Shown: positions 22,940 to 34,081, numbered from the stretch's first letter. The stretch is 64,000 nucleotides of DNA from Ornithodoros turicata (GCF_037126465.1 NC_088201.1:7507001-7571000); one strand, 5' to 3'. The notes: a model not told the origin generated them from the letters alone. Numbers and translations are program-made.

Positions 22940-25900
22940 GAAGTGACTGGGGACCGCGGCAACTCTCGTACATTTTCTTTCAGTTCTCCGGCGAAAAATG
23001 CACATTCTAAGAAGTGGCCCACATGGTGGTTTAGAACAACTATGGTGATCCTCAGCGACAAGGTAAAAGTCGCAGGACAACCCCACCCACAATCTCAAAT
23101 CCGAAGTCGCCTGCCATCGGGGCGCGCGGTCACATTACAGCTCCGACCAACAATATATTATGCGCGCTTCCATTACACTCCCCGTTGCACACTGACCATG
23201 TTTCGAAATGAAGTGTCGCTGACGACGTACATGGAGAAGGAGTGCGTGTTTATTTAAAAACGGCATTAAACACTGACGGAAAGAAAACACGTAACCTATA
23301 TTCCACGTATCCGATTATGCGCCACATTATCGGAGTCCCCACAGTCAACACACAGACAACATTCTCCGCTCGCGGAGATATATGTCTGAGTGTCCCCATT
23401 TCGAGAGCAAAGGGGATGACTCAACCCAAGGGCCTTCTGCAGGTTCCGATCCCCATGACAACGGCGACGTACCCGCAGGCCGACATCATGCGTGACGTTG
23501 CATGTGAGTGAAGCGCAGGGTTTGTCGTTTGCTATTACGGCACGTTTCGACAAATTCCTCGAAAAAGACTCGATTATTCTGAGTGAAACTTTGACGGTTG
23601 TACGTGTACAGTACTCGTGAAGATAGTTTCGGCTAAGTTTCGGAATCACCCCGGCTGTACCAGATCTACCCTTTAACAACACATAACTACAAAGTACGCT
23701 GCTATAAATATTGCGAAACCTGCAGAGGTTCCCTCCAGCCTCTAAATCGAAATTCTTTCTGCTAGGCTGCGGCACCAAAGCTCCAGAACTGGAGGGAAAA
23801 GAAACATCCTATTTGGCAACGCTGGGTTATTTATGAGCGAAAGGATCCACAATTTACCTGTCCTTCTCCCTCTCCTTCTCAAGAAGGCCCACAGTACAGA
23901 GTTGGCTCTCGTTAGTCTCCTCAAACGACTTGCCCAATCATCGCGGGACATCGTCTGAGGAGGCCAATCAGAGGAGTCCCCGCATTATTTGTCGCGCTTC
24001 TTTGAGAAGGTGAGGGAGAGAGCGTAAGTTACGCTTTTTTTCTATCGATCATAATTCAGGAAGGGCGCTACGGATGAATCCCGTTCCTTTTGTTGGTCTC
24101 AAGGTAACTGCATTTTCCATTCCGCCAAGAAGAACTTTAAAGGACGCCCTCGGACAGAAGACGTGTGGCTCCCCCGAAAGAACGATGGAAGTTACTGGCA
24201 TACAGAGCGGCACAAACAGGTCGAACGTCTCTCTGCGCGTATAAAAATACAAACTGCTGTCAGTGGCGTAACTGTAAAATCTGGCAACCGTAAACTGGCG
24301 TCAAGTGCCCAGGAGGGGTGTTTCGGTGGTTCATCCTCCCTCCTCCGAAATCCTACCTTCGGTAGTGCATTTGTGGGAGTGTAATGAGTGTAAGATTCTT
24401 CTCCCTCCATGGAAGGTTCGCATAGAACCCCTCCCAAAGTATTTTTATACGCCGCTAAATGCGGTTTATCTGACCCCCCCCCCCCTCCTTTCCACACACA
24501 AACAGCCGCTTACTGCTTCCCGAAAACAATTTTTTAGCTATGGTATACCAGTTCCTCACATGGGCATTGCAAAGGGATGCTAGATAACTGTGATCTATTG
24601 GTCTTCCAGCTTGAGTAATACGTACACGCTCAGCGACCTGCTCATGAGTATACATATACAGGGTCATACCTTACAAAGGTCTACCCGAGCCGGCATGCCG
24701 TGCTCGCCACTAAATACAGGTGGCGCATAGTGTAGTCTAGATATCAAGTTCTTAAGGGCATTAAATCGTGGCAAATTTGTAAGTAATGGGAACACCGCCA
24801 GCGCAAAGTTATATAAGGCGTGTGTTGCGTCGCAGTTCAGACGCTGCTCCACGGACGGCGACGTGTCGCGTATGCTGCCAGTCGGATGGAATTGCTGTTT
24901 CCATTTCGTTTTCGCGTAACTGTCACATTTTGCTCCCGAAATGAGCAACGTGAGGAACGAAATTGCCGACGTAACTGGCAGACGACAACCAAAAGAGAGA
25001 TCGTCTGCTTACTGTGAGATAACATAACGCGGAGACGTCTCTGCCGAAACGACAAGTCGTCTTTTTATGTAGTCGTCTCGTCGTTTTTATACTGTGTGTC
25101 AGTTTTATTCATGTCTCATAGCCCAAGGCTATTATTGTTAAAAATGCCCTCGCCCTAAAGAAAACAAATTTATGAGTTTTATTGGTATACACACACTGCC
25201 CGTTCTTGATTCAATCTTGTTATCTTTCATAGTTAAAATACGTATAATACCGGGTGGTGGTGGTGGTGGTGGTGGTGGTGGTGATAGGGCTTGCCGTTGT
25301 CGGCCTCACGTATGTGGGCAACGTCACGACTCACGCCCTGGGGGAATGTGCGTCCTGGGCCAACTTCTAAGGGAACTGTGGGACCGGGAGTGTGGGACTA
25401 TAATACCGGGAGTCTCTTCCAACAAGCGGTTTTGCCGGCCAATAAGTTCTGCAGCAAGCTCTTCTGCTATTCTGCGTCTTCCCGACATGCCCCTCTCCAT
25501 CCAGAGGGCGTTAATAAAACTGGTCGCAAAATGTTCGTAGGTGGTCAGGGAATATCCTGTTCAATCTAATCCAGTACAGTTTCCCGAAAATGTCGGCACC
25601 CTGTGAATACAGATGATATATGGCTTGGATAGCCTGGGATTAATAGCGAACTGTATTTTGGCTCGTGATTGGCCAGAGCCAGACAGCTGAAGCCAGAGAC
25701 CCCCTTTGGCATACACTGCACTGCACATGAGGGGACGGGACTCGCCCGCACGGCCACGGTGTTCCTCTTCTCAAGGTCGCGCCGTCATTGGTTCTTAGTG
25801 AGTGACGTTTTCTCGTTTTTCCAGAAAGGGGAATTTCGGAATTACTCTAAACATCCGTCGTCTGCTCTTGTAACATTCCAGCGAATGACAGTCACGCTAT

Positions 25901-26040
25901 TTCGAGCGGGATTCTCGATACTATGGTCGGTGGTCAGGGAGGAATGAAATAACACTATGGTTTCGAAATCGACTGGAACAGGTCCGACCGTCTCTTTAAA
26001 TGTACCATAAAGCGACAAGCAAGCAGCCCATATGTTTGTT
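22940..26040. other. Intergenic spacer
   Basis: No gene is supported. It includes a relic at 24300-24456 related to the MITE at 46632 (both contain CATAGAACYCCTCC then a TATTTTT segment). It also holds a (GGT)n microsatellite with an attached SINE A fragment (25253-25400). The 160-codon minus-strand open frame at 23296-23778 has no recognisable domain. Confidence 0.45.
25253..25400 (-). repeat. (GGT)n microsatellite plus SINE family A fragment
   Basis: About ten GGT units at 25253-25283 form the 3' tail. The body then reads GGGCTTGCCGTTGTCGGCCT, matching 31998-32100 closely. The tRNA-like head is missing, so this is a 5'-truncated SINE inserted in minus orientation. Confidence 0.7.
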
Positions 26041-26273
26041 GCTTGTTGCTTAGAATACGTGATATGTCGCTCTAAAAAAAAATAATTTTTTAACGGGCAA
26101 CACTGGCGCTCGTGACATTTTCTGTTGTGGTTTTGGCTTCCAAGCGGCGAGCAGTAGACGTCGCCTCGTTAGACCGTTAGACCCAGTATTATGCGTATGC
26201 GATGTAGTTTCGCCACCGTGCTTGTGCACAGAGTTGCCCACAATTTTTGAATTTTGATTTTCCCAAACTATGA

Positions 26274-26426
26274 CCCAAGCAGCACAGTGTACTGAAAGTC
26301 GAGTGCAATAGGGGTGGACGGGTAGGTATAAGACCTTGAACAGACTCGTGAAACTAAGGAACATTGATAAGACACATACCGTCCACCCCTATTGCACTCG
26401 ACTTTCAGTACAGTGTGCTGCTTGGG
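26274..26426. mobile_element. Palindromic MITE, complete copy
   Basis: Terminal arms of about 47 bp start CCCAAGCAGCACAGTGTACT and end in the exact mirror (TGTGCTGCTTGGG). A loop of about 60 bp lies between. A diverged relative lies at 13774-13902. No target duplication was certain. Confidence 0.75.
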
Positions 26427-26496
26427 GAGTCTGACTGGGACGAAAGTTGGGACGTCCTGAGGGCGAACTCATTTTGTGAGATTGTGCCTCAACTAT

Positions 26497-26620
26497 CCCA
26501 ACAACACCGAATATCCTCTGGATGTACGTCCGATATGGATGTCCCTCAGATATCCATCAGACGCGCACGAATTTTTTAGGACATTATTCGCTCATCCAGA
26601 GGATATTCGGTGTTGTTGGG
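26497..26620. mobile_element. Short palindromic MITE
   Basis: Arms CCCAACAACACCGAATATCC (26497) and GGATATTCGGTGTTGTTGGG (ending 26620) are exact complements. They enclose about 70 bp with weaker secondary palindromes (GATATGG/ATATCC). Non-coding. Confidence 0.7.
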
Positions 26621-26909
26621 GTACTTTACGGTTAATATATCCCTGTTTTCCTGCGTCAGTTGCCTCTTTTACAGTCCACCAATCACGGTTCCGGCAGCCG
26701 CATAGGCAGCTGCTTGTAGCCACAGGCTTTTTGTTTGAAATCGTCTGCAAAAGTTGGCTGAAACAGACGATACCCGCGACGCTACAGCAGGTCTATGTAA
26801 GGAAGGAAAGGAAACGTCGCCTTCTTTAGTCCGGACAGTTTCCAGTGTCTTTCCGTTGCATCTCTTTCGCGGCTCCATGAGGCATCTGACAATAGTGCGA
26901 ACTCAACCA

Positions 26910-26954
26910 AGAAGTACAGACAAATTATCCAATCGATAATTTGTCTGTACTTCT
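26910..26954. repeat. Perfect 20-bp inverted repeat upstream of the ZNF511-like gene
   Basis: AGAAGTACAGACAAATTATC and its exact complement flank a 5-bp spacer. It lies about 90 bp before the proposed ZNF511-like ATG, so it may be in the promoter or 5' UTR. It could also be a tiny transposon footprint. Confidence 0.6.
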
Positions 26955-27045
26955 CGTCTCGAGTTTAGTTCGCGGTCATGCACCAGCTTGTCAGCACTAG
27001 TTCGCTTTTGTCGGTCATCTGACTATATAGTTGGCTATTTTGTCC

Positions 27046-27669
27046 ATGACTGTTTCCATCGTCATCCTTACAGCAGACACTCCTGAAGCGGTCGATGTCG
27101 ACATGGCGGCTGTACGCCTGACGCCGGACGATAGCTTCTTCGAAGCATGCGAAATCCGTAGTATTACCAACGGCCTACTTGTTGAAGATCAAGACCCTGA
27201 CGTTGAGGAGACTTTTGCACACATGGGGGACCTGAAATGTCCGTTTTGTGAGCAGCTGTTCCACCATGTCCCAGGCTTGGAAGGCCACTGGAGGACGCAT
27301 CATTGGATAACGTGCGGGACCTGCGGAAAGAAGTTTCCAAGTTTTAATCTCTTGGACATTCACATTACAGAGTCTCATGACCCATTCTTCGAGATCAGGT
27401 CCAACACTATACTACCAAGTTTCCAGTGCATTGTGCCCGGCTGCAAGTCTTCGTTTGAAAAGTCCTTCGAGAGAACAAGCCATCTTGTGGAGATTCATAG
27501 GTATCCTGCAGATTTTCAGTATGTTTTAAATGAAGAGGCCCAAGCGTCAAGTGAACTTTTGGTCAAGATTGCAGTACCTGATGTGGTCCGTTTCGGAAGG
27601 GATGCGACTAAGGCATGGGACTGTAAGATGGCGTCTATGGACGAACTGGTGAGAAATATGAGAGTGTGA
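27046..27669 (+). CDS. ZNF511: ZNF511-like C2H2 zinc-finger protein
   Basis: A single-exon frame of 207 residues from the ATG at 27046 to TGA at 27667-27669; the in-frame triplet at 27031 is TTG and was not used. Three zinc fingers are visible: C65-C68…H81/H85, C90-C93…H106…H111 and C128…C133…H146…H151. The segments KKFPSFNLLDIHITESHD and HLVEIHRYPADFQY are diagnostic of the ZNF511 family, and a C-terminal VPDVVRFGRD matches its conserved tail. Family members are nuclear proteins of poorly known function. A second in-frame ATG at 27103 (residue 20) has a better context, and the CTTACAG at about 27066-27073 could be a splice acceptor, so the first 10-20 residues are uncertain. The gene is intact. 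Confidence 0.87.
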   Translation: MTVSIVILTADTPEAVDVDMAAVRLTPDDSFFEACEIRSITNGLLVEDQDPDVEETFAHMGDLKCPFCEQLFHHVPGLEGHWRTHHWITCGTCGKKFPSFNLLDIHITESHDPFFEIRSNTILPSFQCIVPGCKSSFEKSFERTSHLVEIHRYPADFQYVLNEEAQASSELLVKIAVPDVVRFGRDATKAWDCKMASMDELVRNMRV

Positions 27670-27752
27670 GTGAGTTGAAGTGCTGCTCACCCTCAGCGTA
27701 TGGCATCTGGCATTGCATGACGCGTCAGGAAACTTGGGAAGGCTGCTTCTTT

Positions 27753-27758
27753 ATTAAA
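27753..27758 (+). terminator. Candidate polyadenylation signal of the ZNF511-like gene
   Basis: ATTAAA, the commonest variant signal, occurs 84 bp after the stop codon within TTCTTTATTAAAAACTC. A related sequence with AATAAA recurs in the CCDC186 intron at about 56626-56700. Confidence 0.45.
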
Positions 27759-27814
27759 AACTCTTCCTGGGGTCTGTCTCTGTGTACCTCACATTTTACC
27801 AGCAGCATCTTTAA

Positions 27815-28020
27815 AAAGTCGAAAGATGTAAGTCACTGAAAAGGTTAGCCAGCTGTAGGACTCGAACCCACATCTTCTAGAAGGGTTGGAGTCCTACAGC
27901 TGGCTAACCTTTAGTGATTTACATCTTTCATCGTTCATTTCTTCGGCAGTTTGGGGCTTTGTGTGTATTTGTCCTTTCTATGTTGTTCCAGCCTCACAAC
28001 ATTAGTTCTCTCATATTTAA
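27815..28020 (+). repeat. SINE family B: head-to-head pair, palindromic
   Basis: A minus-oriented SINE head (27815-27880) faces a plus-oriented, nearly complete copy (27881-28020), ending CTATGTTGTTCCAGCCTCAC. The junction forms a long imperfect palindrome around AACCCACATCTTCT/AGAAGGGTTG. It lies in the 3' flank of the ZNF511-like gene. Confidence 0.7.
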
Positions 28021-28750
28021 GAAGTCGTTCATTGTAAGACCCGACTTTTATTGCTGTTTCCTTTCTTGCGTGGGCACACTTTAGTTTCCATTAGCGTGGG
28101 GGTAGTGTTACCAGTAATTCACAGTGTCAATGCGATACTCTGTGCTAGGTACATTTTACAAGATCCCTCCGTTCTGAGTGTGTGTTACGCCCATCAGTGT
28201 TCCGTCAGTTGCCCGTTTCGTCAAGTAACTCTCCCCCCCCCCCCTCTTAGGCAGAGTGCGGTCAAAGTTAAACCGATCTGGGTGGTGTAGGTGGTGTCCT
28301 CTTTTGTTTGCTGGTGGTTTCAGACGTCAGTTTGGCACGCCAAACTGACTGTTGCACTTCTCTCGTTCGGTATTTCGTATTTCGCTACTTATTTGGTATG
28401 TGCTATAGAACTCTAGCGAAGGAATATATCTATTACAGCCCAGGAGGGAGTATACGTTTACTATTTCCTGCAGTGGCAAATGGAGCTCCTCTGGAGGGGC
28501 ACGCTATATGGGACAAGCCGTTTACTCCTCTTCTGGAGTTAACGTGCACTTTTTTTTTATAACAGTGCCCGAGCAAAACGAATGCGAGCACATTTATTAG
28601 CCAGAGGCGCGAAACGTGTACGAAGAGTGAAATAGTACACGTCCAAATTCGAATCCAAACCGACTTATTGGCCATTAGTATTGAAGTGTCCAGTATCGAC
28701 CACCACACATACAGCAAGAAGAAATGGAAATCCGAAAAGTCACAGTACCT
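28020..28750. other. Spacer
   Basis: No gene or named element is recognised, apart from a short hairpin, CAGTTTGGC/GCCAAACTG, near 28330-28355 and a C-run at about 28231-28242. Confidence 0.4.
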
Positions 28751-28753
28751 ACA

Positions 28754-29287
28754 CACTCTAAGAAAAAAAGGAGTAAAACGGGGAGTAATTGCAGCTTCTA
28801 CTCCCCTAGTCTGCAATTACTCCCCATTTTAGTCCCCTAACCCAACATTTAGCCCCGACATTTACTCCCCGGGACTGCAAATTGTCACTAAACTTCGCGA
28901 ATGGTCTCCTGAATGCAACAGTCTACGTAAATATGTGCCCTTGGTCCATTTGAACGACATAAGGCTGTATAACTCAGACAACGTAGCAATTTTCCAGCCA
29001 CACAGAGTAAGAAACAGTTAGCGCATCTTTCTTCGCAAATTGTGCCCTAGTATGGCGCAAGATTTTATATCACTCGATATATCACCGTTGACGGTTTGCT
29101 TCAAAGTATTTTCATGCATGCGCACCAATTATGTACCTGGGACTCTTACAACAGCGCGTGAAATGCGGTCTTCACTCTGCGTGACATTCATTTACTCCCG
29201 TGCATTTACTCCCGAAAGGGACTATTTTTTGTGGCAATGCAATTACTCCCCAAAAGGAGTAGAAGTACTCCTTTTTTTCTTAGAGTG
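28754..29287. mobile_element. MITE with CACTCTAAG termini
   Basis: The 534-bp element begins CACTCTAAGAAAAAAAGGAG and ends with its complement (CTCCTTTTTTTCTTAGAGTG). An inner palindrome repeats TTACTCCCC/GGGGAGTAA several times. No transposase is present. Superfamily and target duplication were not settled. Confidence 0.75.
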
Positions 29288-29344
29288 CAGGAGCCACTGC
29301 AAGTTTTGTAATACCATATGACGCCTCAGTGCACCATTTCGTTA

Positions 29345-30740
29345 AAAGCATGTCTTTACCATGCGATATTACTTCTCCGGGGGATTCGTAGACCTCCTAT
29401 ACTCCTTCCTCTCAAATGAAGGGTAAGAGACCATCGATTCTCCTTTTGTGAGGAGTAAATCTGACGTGAAGAAGAGTATAAATTAAAAATCTACCTGTTT
29501 CACTCCATTAGAACACCTTTTCGAATAACAGTGTATAGCGTATATTGCACGTACGACTAGGCCAACGTTTACCTTGTTCCGATGGCGGATTCCATTGGGA
29601 GAGCAGATTTTGCCCCGCACTGGGTGGGGGTTTGAGTGTATGCTCCCAGTGGGGTCACAAGAGTTTGCTTCGTCAATGGAATGCTAACAATGGTTTTGTA
29701 CGAAGCGCGCGCTGTGCATAGCGCGTGACTGTGAGCCAGACTTGTACAAAATACTGCGCAAAAGTATTTAAAATAAGATACTAAATACTCTACGGAAAAA
29801 GTATTTAAAATTGAGTACAAAATACTCAAAACTGAAAGTAATTTGAGTAGAGTACTAAATACTCTAAGAAGTATTTAAGATACTCTTTAAAGTACTTTAG
29901 TATTAGCAGTAAGTGAAACGCGTATTCTGAACGTGGGCTTACAAATGAAAGGAATAAACTTCATCAGTCATGCATATCTTTCATTTGCAACGTCATGGTG
30001 TCAAGTAATGCTTGGTGAACTTTGGTGAACCCAAGTAAACTTTGTTGATATGTTCTGACCCAAAACTTCGTAATCCCTCCTGTATGTCGGTTCGGGTCTT
30101 TCAACCTCTGGCACGTGTTTATTGCTTTGATGACCAAGGAAATAAATGCCGGGATTATCTTGTACCTAATCCCCTGGTGATTCACCTGGCAATATGAATA
30201 GGAACGGGTTTCGGACGAAGTTGGCTATTGACAAGCAGGGCCAGGCTTGGGACCAGCCTATTGTACAAGAGGATAAATGACAGATTCGCGAATTCCAGAA
30301 AAAAAGAAAAAGAAGAAAAAGGGGGTTAAATTCCAGTGAGCTGAAAATCTCGGCACGGCGGGAAGCGTGCTGGATATGGCTTGACGAGAAAGGAAAGTAT
30401 TTTGAGTACTGAGTAGCAAATACCGAAAAAAGTATTTTAAATACATTAAAAATACTTCTCACAAAAAGTACTGAGTAGAGTACCAAAATACCGGAAAAAG
30501 TATTTAAAATACTGTATTTTGAGTACGTACTCAAGATACGTACAAGTATGCAGTGTGAGCCCGTGCTTTCCCGGGTTCGCTTTGGTCTCGTGGCTCAAAA
30601 ACTATCGCTCTTTCGAGCAAAAAGTTTTGCCCTTGCTCCGCTAATGAACCATTCAATGTTTGAGACGGTTCTGCCAATGGAACAGTTCTTGTCCCTTCCC
30701 GGGGCAAAAATTTGACTCAGCTCTGCCAACGCTAGGAATA
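29345..30740 (+). repeat. Composite repeat X, copy 1 (interrupted)
   Basis: The segments 29345-29729 and 30562-30740 together match 32572-32770 plus 33415-33761. Shared landmarks are TGAGGAGTAAATCTGACGTG, CGACTAGGCCAACGTTTACC and CCTTGCTCCGCTAATG. The copy is split by the hAT element at 29738-30553. Part of X (29577 onward) is itself a TIR element with GGCGGATTCCATTGG ends. Confidence 0.75.
29738..30553. mobile_element. AT-rich hAT-type MITE with exact 8-bp target duplication
   Basis: The element starts AGACTTGTACAAAATACTG, ends CGTACAAGTATGCAG, and is flanked on both sides by TGTGAGCC (29730-29737 and 30554-30561). It has internal inverted arrays of AAGTATTTAAAATAC, a common arthropod MITE pattern. 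It interrupts repeat X copy 1. Confidence 0.82.
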
Positions 30741-30875
30741 CTCGTTAGAATCCATTCTAAAAATACGCATTATGTACGAAGTCCCGGTCCCTATACTCAT
30801 AAGAATGTCTCCACACAGCACGGTTTGATTTTCCGTCAACTTTCTCACTTTATTTTCACGCAATCTTTGTCAAAG

Positions 30876-31330
30876 TCACTGAGGGGTGGCTGATGGGTTT
30901 GCTGACTGTGTCAGTTTCTCAATGATGTCCCCGCAATGTTGAATGCGCGTTATAAAATCCATTGCTTCCTTGCTTCGCAGTGCGGCTTCGGAGATGAGAT
31001 AGTCAGTTTTACGATGCTCTTGTGCTGCCTGTACTGAGGACATTTTTGGTGCCACAGCCTCCAAACAAATATTTAATTCTCCCAAGCTTTCGCAAACGTC
31101 GTCAATTTTCCCGCAAAGTTCCTTTACTGTTGTCGAGGATGGAAACTTTAGGGGTTGAACACCCTCAAGGAAATCTTCCATGCTTTTGGCCTTTTTACAT
31201 AAGTAGTCCAGATACTGCTGCATCCCTGCACGCGATGGAGATGCCGGAAAAGGTGGTGCTTCGTCCAACGATTCCACTGACTGGGCTTGATATGATGTGG
31301 ACATAGACGCTGGATCAACTTTACTTTTTG
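30876..31330 (-). CDS. HAUS7-like augmin subunit, copy 1, exon 2
   Basis: Minus-strand second exon following a TTTTTCAG acceptor at 31333-31331 and ending at TGA 30878-30876. It encodes about 150 residues that are largely helical with heptad-like hydrophobics (MQQYLDYLCKKAKSMEDFLE, then VKELCGKIDDVCESLGELNI). This is consistent with the coiled-coil C-terminal half of an augmin subunit. The intron to exon 1 is only 65 bp. The exon is intact and paralogous to 35782-36236. Confidence 0.7.
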
Positions 31331-31395
31331 CTGAAAAATAATATAGGTATATAGTTTGCTGCGTAGCAATGATAGGCGTCTATACGTATGCTTAC

Positions 31396-31864
31396 CTGCA
31401 TGTTCGAAATTCAACTTTGAGCTGTCATCGGGCACGCCTTCAGACGGCGAATCGAGTAGCTGCAGTGAGACGCTTTTCCCCAAGCAATAGTAGCTCGCAG
31501 CGTTTAGCAGATCCTGCCATACTGAGACCTGTTCTTGGACTGTGGCAGTGCCGTTAACGAATGAGGAGTTCGTCTGTTCGTCGTAGTACCCAGAGGAATT
31601 GAGGAAATCTTCCAGCAAACGATAAAACTCCTCGTCGTTTGGTGAACTCCGCAGCTTGTCTGCCATAAGTGGTTCTATCAGCGCACACGTCCACTTCAAA
31701 AGTTCATTTCTCCGTGTACAACGCCCATAAAAAAAGAGTTCCCACAGTTCGTACTCACTAGAAGGAACGTCTGGGTATTTTAGAGCACACAGCACATCTC
31801 TCAACTGCGTAGCTCGTTCGGGTGTGTACCACCCTTCCGATGAATCCACACTGGCACAGGCCAT
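31396..31864 (-). CDS. HAUS7-like augmin subunit, copy 1, exon 1
   Basis: The ATG at 31864-31862 (MACASVDSSEG) is used because upstream in-frame codons would need a GTG start. The exon ends at CAG|GTAAGC (31396) in phase 1. The full protein is 307 residues. The N-terminal block LRDVLCALKYPDVP…ELWELFFYG…NELLKWTCALIEP resembles human HAUS7, where a short Leu-rich core precedes 'EWMC'. Augmin (HAUS) recruits gamma-tubulin to spindle microtubules for branching nucleation. The HAUS7 assignment is by remembered pattern, not a search, so moderate confidence. The frame has no defects. Confidence 0.6.
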
Positions 31865-31977
31865 TATAACGAGAGAAAACCGTATGGACAGTTCTAGCAC
31901 GGTAACGCCGGTCTGCTTCTTATTCTTCTTCGGCCTCGGGGCAGTGGCTACTGGGTATGCGCACGAGCGACTTTTTC

Positions 31978-32240
31978 GGTGGTGGTGGTGGTGATGTTGA
32001 AAGGGCTTGCCGTTGTCGGCCTCACGTATGTGGGCAACGTCACGACTGACGCCCTGGGGAAATGTGCGTCCTGGGCCGACTTCTAGGGGAACTGTGCCGA
32101 CATATGTCTGAAAGCGTCTGAGGAAAACCCAGGAAAAATCCCAGACAGCACAGCCGGCACCGGGATTCGAACCCGGGTACCTCCCAGTCTCGGGCGAGAT
32201 TTTCCCTCGCTGTTGAAAAATTCGGCCACTCGGTGGCCAC
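31978..32240 (-). repeat. SINE family A, full-length copy
   Basis: Read on the minus strand, a tRNA-like head has A-box-like TGGCCACCGAGTGG near 32235-32220 and B box GGTTCGAATCCCG near 32178-32166. The body follows (TTTTCCTCAGACGC, CCCAGGACGCAC, GTGAGGCCGACAACGGCAAG), then a (CAC)n tail at 31978. The head suggests a serine/leucine-type tRNA ancestor. Confidence 0.8.
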
Positions 32241-32571
32241 TATTCCTAGTGGTGGAAGAAGAAGAAGAAGAAGAAATTCGGTCCAGATTGGGCCTGCACG
32301 GCCAAAAAACTCAATCTAGACCTGGGTTCCGATGCGGAAGGCACGCTCGGAAACATTCCATCGCGAGCCCACCAGGTTCCCTGTCTTATGGTTACCAAAT
32401 ATCAAACGTAAATAGCCATATGTAAATATAAACCATTTGCATCCATCACGAAAGGGTTTCCAGTCGTCGGGACTCCGGGAGTGGAGAAAGGTACAGGATC
32501 GGTGTGAAAACTTCGGGCCTACGAATGAGGGCACCAGCCATCGTCATGGCACGGCCTCGAGTTATCCGTTA

Positions 32572-33761
32572 CTGCATGTCTTTGCTATGCAATATCACTT
32601 CTCCGGGGAGTGAGTTCGTACACCTCCTCCTTCCTCTCAGATGAAGGGTAAGTGACATCCATTCTCCTTTTGTGAGGAGTGAATCTGACGTGAAAAAGAG
32701 TATAAATTGGAAATCTACCTTTCTCACTCCATTAGAACACATTTTCGAATAACAGTGTAGCGTATATTGCCAGTGATTTCCCCAGAAATTTACTTCTGGG
32801 GGGGGGGGGGGGGGGGGGGGGGTGCCGAGCTTTCAAGGGGGGGGGTTATACTTGGTGAAGGTTCCACTTACGGAATTTTATTTAGACACGGAAATAATCG
32901 TGGCACAATTGTAACATATCTGCACAGCTTTCTCGGTTTATTTGTACATGTTATTATGTTAGAACACAGTACATTAGAATACAGATTCATTATGAACGGC
33001 ATTTCAACATTAAGATGTATAATCACACGACCGAAAAAGAAAAGAGACTAGCACCTTGTCTCACGAAGCTCAATGAACACCTAGCAACCAACGGTGAAAA
33101 CCTTAGAATACCTCGCTTGATTGAGTTCGGCGCAAATGGTTCTTGATGACCCACATTGAGTTTACGTGCCCGCACTCATTCTTGCTCGTATATGCGCGCA
33201 ATATCTGCATTGATCACTTTCAAATGATTTTGGACAAATGCATGGTACGATCATCTGCATGACTGTGGTCCTACAGCCCAAGTTTGACAGTACATGATGC
33301 AATTCGCTGCGCCGGACTCACTACCAGAACGTGTTGGTGGCCGAGAGGGGTGGGGTCACCTGAGAAATTTCAGGGGGGTGTTGCAAAAATGCAGGGAGGG
33401 TGTACACCTCCCTGTTACGACTAGGCCAACGTTTACCTTGTTCTGATGGCGGATTCCATTGGGAGAGCAGATTTTGCCCCGCACTGGGGTGGGGTTTGAG
33501 TGTGTGAGCTCCCAGTGGGGTCACAAGAGTTTGCTTTGTCAATGGAATGCTAACAATCGTTCAATGTACGAAGCGCGAGCTGCTTTCCCGGGTTCGCTTT
33601 TGTCTCGTGGCTCCAAAACTACTGCTCTTTCGAGCAAACGTTTTGCCCTTGCTCCGCTAATGGCACCAGTCAACGTTCGAGACGGTTCTACCAACGGAAC
33701 AGTTCCTGTCCCTTCCCGGGGCAAAAAGTTGACTCCGCTCTGCCAATGGAATGCGCCATGA
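32572..33761 (+). repeat. Composite repeat X, copy 2 (interrupted)
   Basis: The same landmarks as copy 1 occur here. The copy is split at 32771 by a reverse-oriented hAT MITE. The TIR element inside it (about 33445-33761) has matching ends GATGGCGGATTCCATTGG and CCAATGGAATGCGCCATG. Confidence 0.75.
32771..33414 (-). mobile_element. hAT-type MITE, second copy with deleted right end
   Basis: Reverse-oriented relative of 22274-22930. It starts CAGTGATTTCCCCAGAAAT with a long G-run at 32798-32823 and ends in CACCTCCCTG. Comparison with the uninterrupted junction in repeat X copy 1 (near 29545-29556) shows the insertion site. The expected right duplication, TATATTGC, and the last bases of the element are missing, so this end suffered a small deletion. 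Confidence 0.75.
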
Positions 33762-33864
33762 CGGACTCCGTACATAAGACCACTCTGGTTGAGCTTAATC
33801 TTTTCGTGTTGTTGTTTTCTTTTCTTCTTTTTTTTTTTTTCAAGTTAGAATTTCGGAAGAAGCC

Positions 33865-33990
33865 GGTCAGATATGCACCATGAAAAGCAATTCACCCCAC
33901 AGAGGCGTAATTATCGCAGAAATTGGATTTAAAGTACGCTCGCAAAAACCGACCGTGCGCAGCGGTTGTGAAAACCAGTACCAGCCGCGA
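33865..33990 (-). repeat. Dispersed repeat, family C, copy 2
   Basis: The reverse complement matches 855-985, including ATTTCTGCGATAATTA, CGTACTTTAAAT and GCGCACGGTC. Identity looks moderate to high across about 120 bp. Confidence 0.6.
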
Positions 33991-34081
33991 TATTCCCATT
34001 CGTAGAACCAACGTCTGTCTACCAACGTCATGGTGACGATGTCCATGACCATCCATGACGATGACCATCGTCATCATCACG

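Larger units (their letters stand above)
30725..31930 (-). repeat. Tandem-duplication unit 1 (HAUS7-like gene and flanks)
   Basis: Nucleotide similarity to 35637-36835 extends past both ends of the coding exons. It starts at the 3' flank (GTTAGAATCCATTCTAAAAA) and reaches a 5' flank containing TTCTTCGGCCTCGGGG. The intron is also retained, so the copies arose by DNA duplication and not retroposition. Confidence 0.85.

Noticed and set aside
23296..23778. 160-codon minus-strand open frame
   Set aside because: No signal peptide, domain or conserved motif; typical of chance frames in non-coding DNA.
31862..31900. Longer N terminus for HAUS7-like copy 1
   Set aside because: It needs a GTG start; the first ATG aligns with the ATG of copy 2.
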